Source: Synchiropus splendidus (Eukaryota; Chordata; Actinopteri; Syngnathiformes; Callionymidae). From it: a stretch of 64,000 bases of DNA. Location of the stretch: contig NC_071351.1 in assembly GCF_027744825.2 (NCBI RefSeq), positions 17,931,001 to 17,995,000 on the forward strand, given 5' to 3'. Positions 62,783 through 64,000 of this stretch are shown piece after piece; the stretch's first letter is position 1; every line of letters begins with the position of its first letter. The translations under genes and the position numbers were made by a program. The notes under the pieces are model-generated. The model did not search any database and was not told the DNA's origin. It saw only the letters and a list, made by a program, of their open reading frames with translations.

Positions 62783-63923
62783 CTCATCTGGTATGTGCGG
62801 GGGGCACCCTCCGAAAGGGCCGGGTGCCGCCGTCCGGGTTCGCTGAAGACACCGTGGGTCGTGAATTTCGTCATCAGCATGGGAACCGGGAGATGTAGTC
62901 CACTGCTCGACACGGTGACGCTCGGTGCAGCCGCACTGGGTTCATTTGACTCAGACGAAGCAAAATGGCCTCCAGTGACGACACTCACCCAAGCGCTTGG
63001 AGAACATCGACGGGACCTCCCAGAGGCAGGCGGTGCAACATTGCTGCCAGAGACGACAGCTTCAGAGGCCGCTGGGAAACTAAGTCCCTTAAGCCGGCCA
63101 GCACTCACCTGTGCGTTTGAAGAGTTCGAACCAGGCCGACTTGACACGGGCGGTGAACGATGGCCGGTGGCCGAGGAAGCTAGTGTTAGCCTAGCCTTTT
63201 TAGCTAGCGAACACGAACCTTGGCCGACGACTTCTGCGTCTCCATCAGCTCCATGAGACCCGAGACGTTGCACGAGACGCGGCATCTTCTGAAAGGCCGC
63301 CGTAGAGGCCTGGATCCTCCGGAGCTCGTCCCCTGAAATGGATTCCTTCTCGAACAACAGCCTGTCCATGGAAGCTGCCACGAAGGCCATGTCGTTCGCC
63401 AGGGTCCGAACGTGCATACCGCATGCATAAGCTCGGTCCAGGAAGGTGGCGGTAGTACGGTCTTTCTCCTCTGGGTGCCATTGCTTACCGCCAGTCCAGA
63501 GAGAAGAGTTGGGTGCCAGACAAAACCCAAGCGTGTCCCCCAGAGGTGGCAGCCCCCTGGTGGGATCGACGCCTTCCACAGTGAATACACGGCATATCCC
63601 CTAGGCGGCGCCATTGACGATCAAGGCGGTGTTTAGCCGAGTGGGCCCAAAGCCTGGTCATTTTAGGGACCGTGGCTGAGAGTCTGGATGCCTTCTTCAC
63701 AACCTTTGCGTACAAAGGTACTGAGAAGTCCTCTTCTTCTGGTTCCGCCTGGACAGGGAGGGACACTCCTAGTGTCTCCGCTGCCTCACGGAATAATTGG
63801 GGCATTTCGTCCATCGGGTACCTGCTCTGGCTAGGCCCCGCTGGAGTACTCTCGCCCTCATCCACCACCCCCAAGTCGTCGTCGTCGTTGGGCAAAATCT
63901 TGAGGTGGACCTCCTCCTCTTAA
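62700..63923 (-). pseudogene. DIRS gag-like protein, frameshifted
   Basis: An acidic N-terminus (63895; Asp-Asp-Asp-Asp-Leu) leads to Met-Asp-Glu-Met-Pro and Lys-Lys-Ala-Ser-Arg-Leu. A frame change near 63600 continues as Gly-Leu-Pro-Pro-Leu-Gly, Phe-Leu-Asp-Arg-Ala-Tyr-Ala, and the Ser-Met-Asp-Arg-Leu-Leu-Phe motif shared with copy A. The C-terminal part is Ser/Gly/Pro-rich and extends to the reverse transcriptase. No metal-binding knuckle is seen. Confidence 0.65.
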
Positions 63924-64000
63924 AAACGACACTCACCCTCCTCTGTAACGTCCGCCCAAACCATCTTCGCTGGAGGTGGTTTAGGAGCGGACTGAGGAGG

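Larger units (their letters stand above)
59595..64000 (-). mobile_element. DIRS-type retrotransposon, copy B, 3' part to right window edge
   Basis: Minus-strand order is gag (63923-62700), reverse transcriptase (62782 to about 61750), RNase H (61700-61007) and tyrosine recombinase (60994-59957), the gene order of DIRS1-like elements, which use a recombinase instead of an integrase. The 3' end (59595-59880) contains a direct repeat of 29 bp and an inverted repeat, as expected of the terminal/internal complementary region. The 5' end lies beyond 64000. Several frameshifts and one in-frame stop show it is defective. Confidence 0.8.

Overview
This window reads as gene-poor, repeat-packed chromosome from a vertebrate, most likely a teleost fish. 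The evidence is the mix of mobile elements: a foamy-virus-like endogenous retrovirus, a BEL/Pao element, a chromodomain Ty3/gypsy element, a CR1/L2/Rex1-type LINE, two DIRS elements, hAT transposons with introns, and tRNA-derived SINEs. I see no intact host gene. Family names come from motifs I recognise by eye; no database search was possible.

Layout. 1-8213: the 3' part of an endogenous retrovirus (broken env, decayed accessory genes, polypurine tract, long 3' LTR); gag and pol would lie to the left of the window. 8235-11171: tandem array of a ~187-bp AT-rich satellite. 11172-33760: ~22.6 kb of a second, unrelated 41-bp GC/CpG-rich satellite with clear higher-order structure. 33761-34920: low-information spacer. 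34920-36475: truncated DIRS element (minus). 36481-45240: layered DNA-transposon graveyard (two hAT transposases on the minus strand, a TIR element with a DDE-like ORF, two MITE-like copies in opposite orientation, a solo LTR, SINEs). 45242-48716: internally deleted BEL/Pao element (plus). 48985-55952: chromovirus (minus) interrupted by a LINE (plus, 49.3-52.17 kb). 55953-59590: mostly anonymous sequence with a few possible exon or SINE scraps. 59590-64000: DIRS element (minus) running off the right edge, with its complex terminal-repeat region at its 3' end.

Most striking signal: the 41-bp satellite monomer contains a perfect CArG box (CCAAATATGG, the SRF consensus), directly followed by a GC box (GTGGGCGG) and a CpG-rich tail that in many copies forms GTCACGTGAC (E-box/CLEAR palindrome). 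A large sub-family also carries AAGATGGCGGC (YY1 core). Several hundred copies of such a promoter-like module in one block could act as a transcription-factor sink or a transcribed array; this is inference. Distances between marker variants are exact multiples of 41 bp (410, 615, 533, 533, 574, 574), showing recent unequal exchange.

The elements do not work together as a pathway. They record successive insertions, deletions and satellite growth in a region of low selective constraint, plausibly pericentromeric or subtelomeric.
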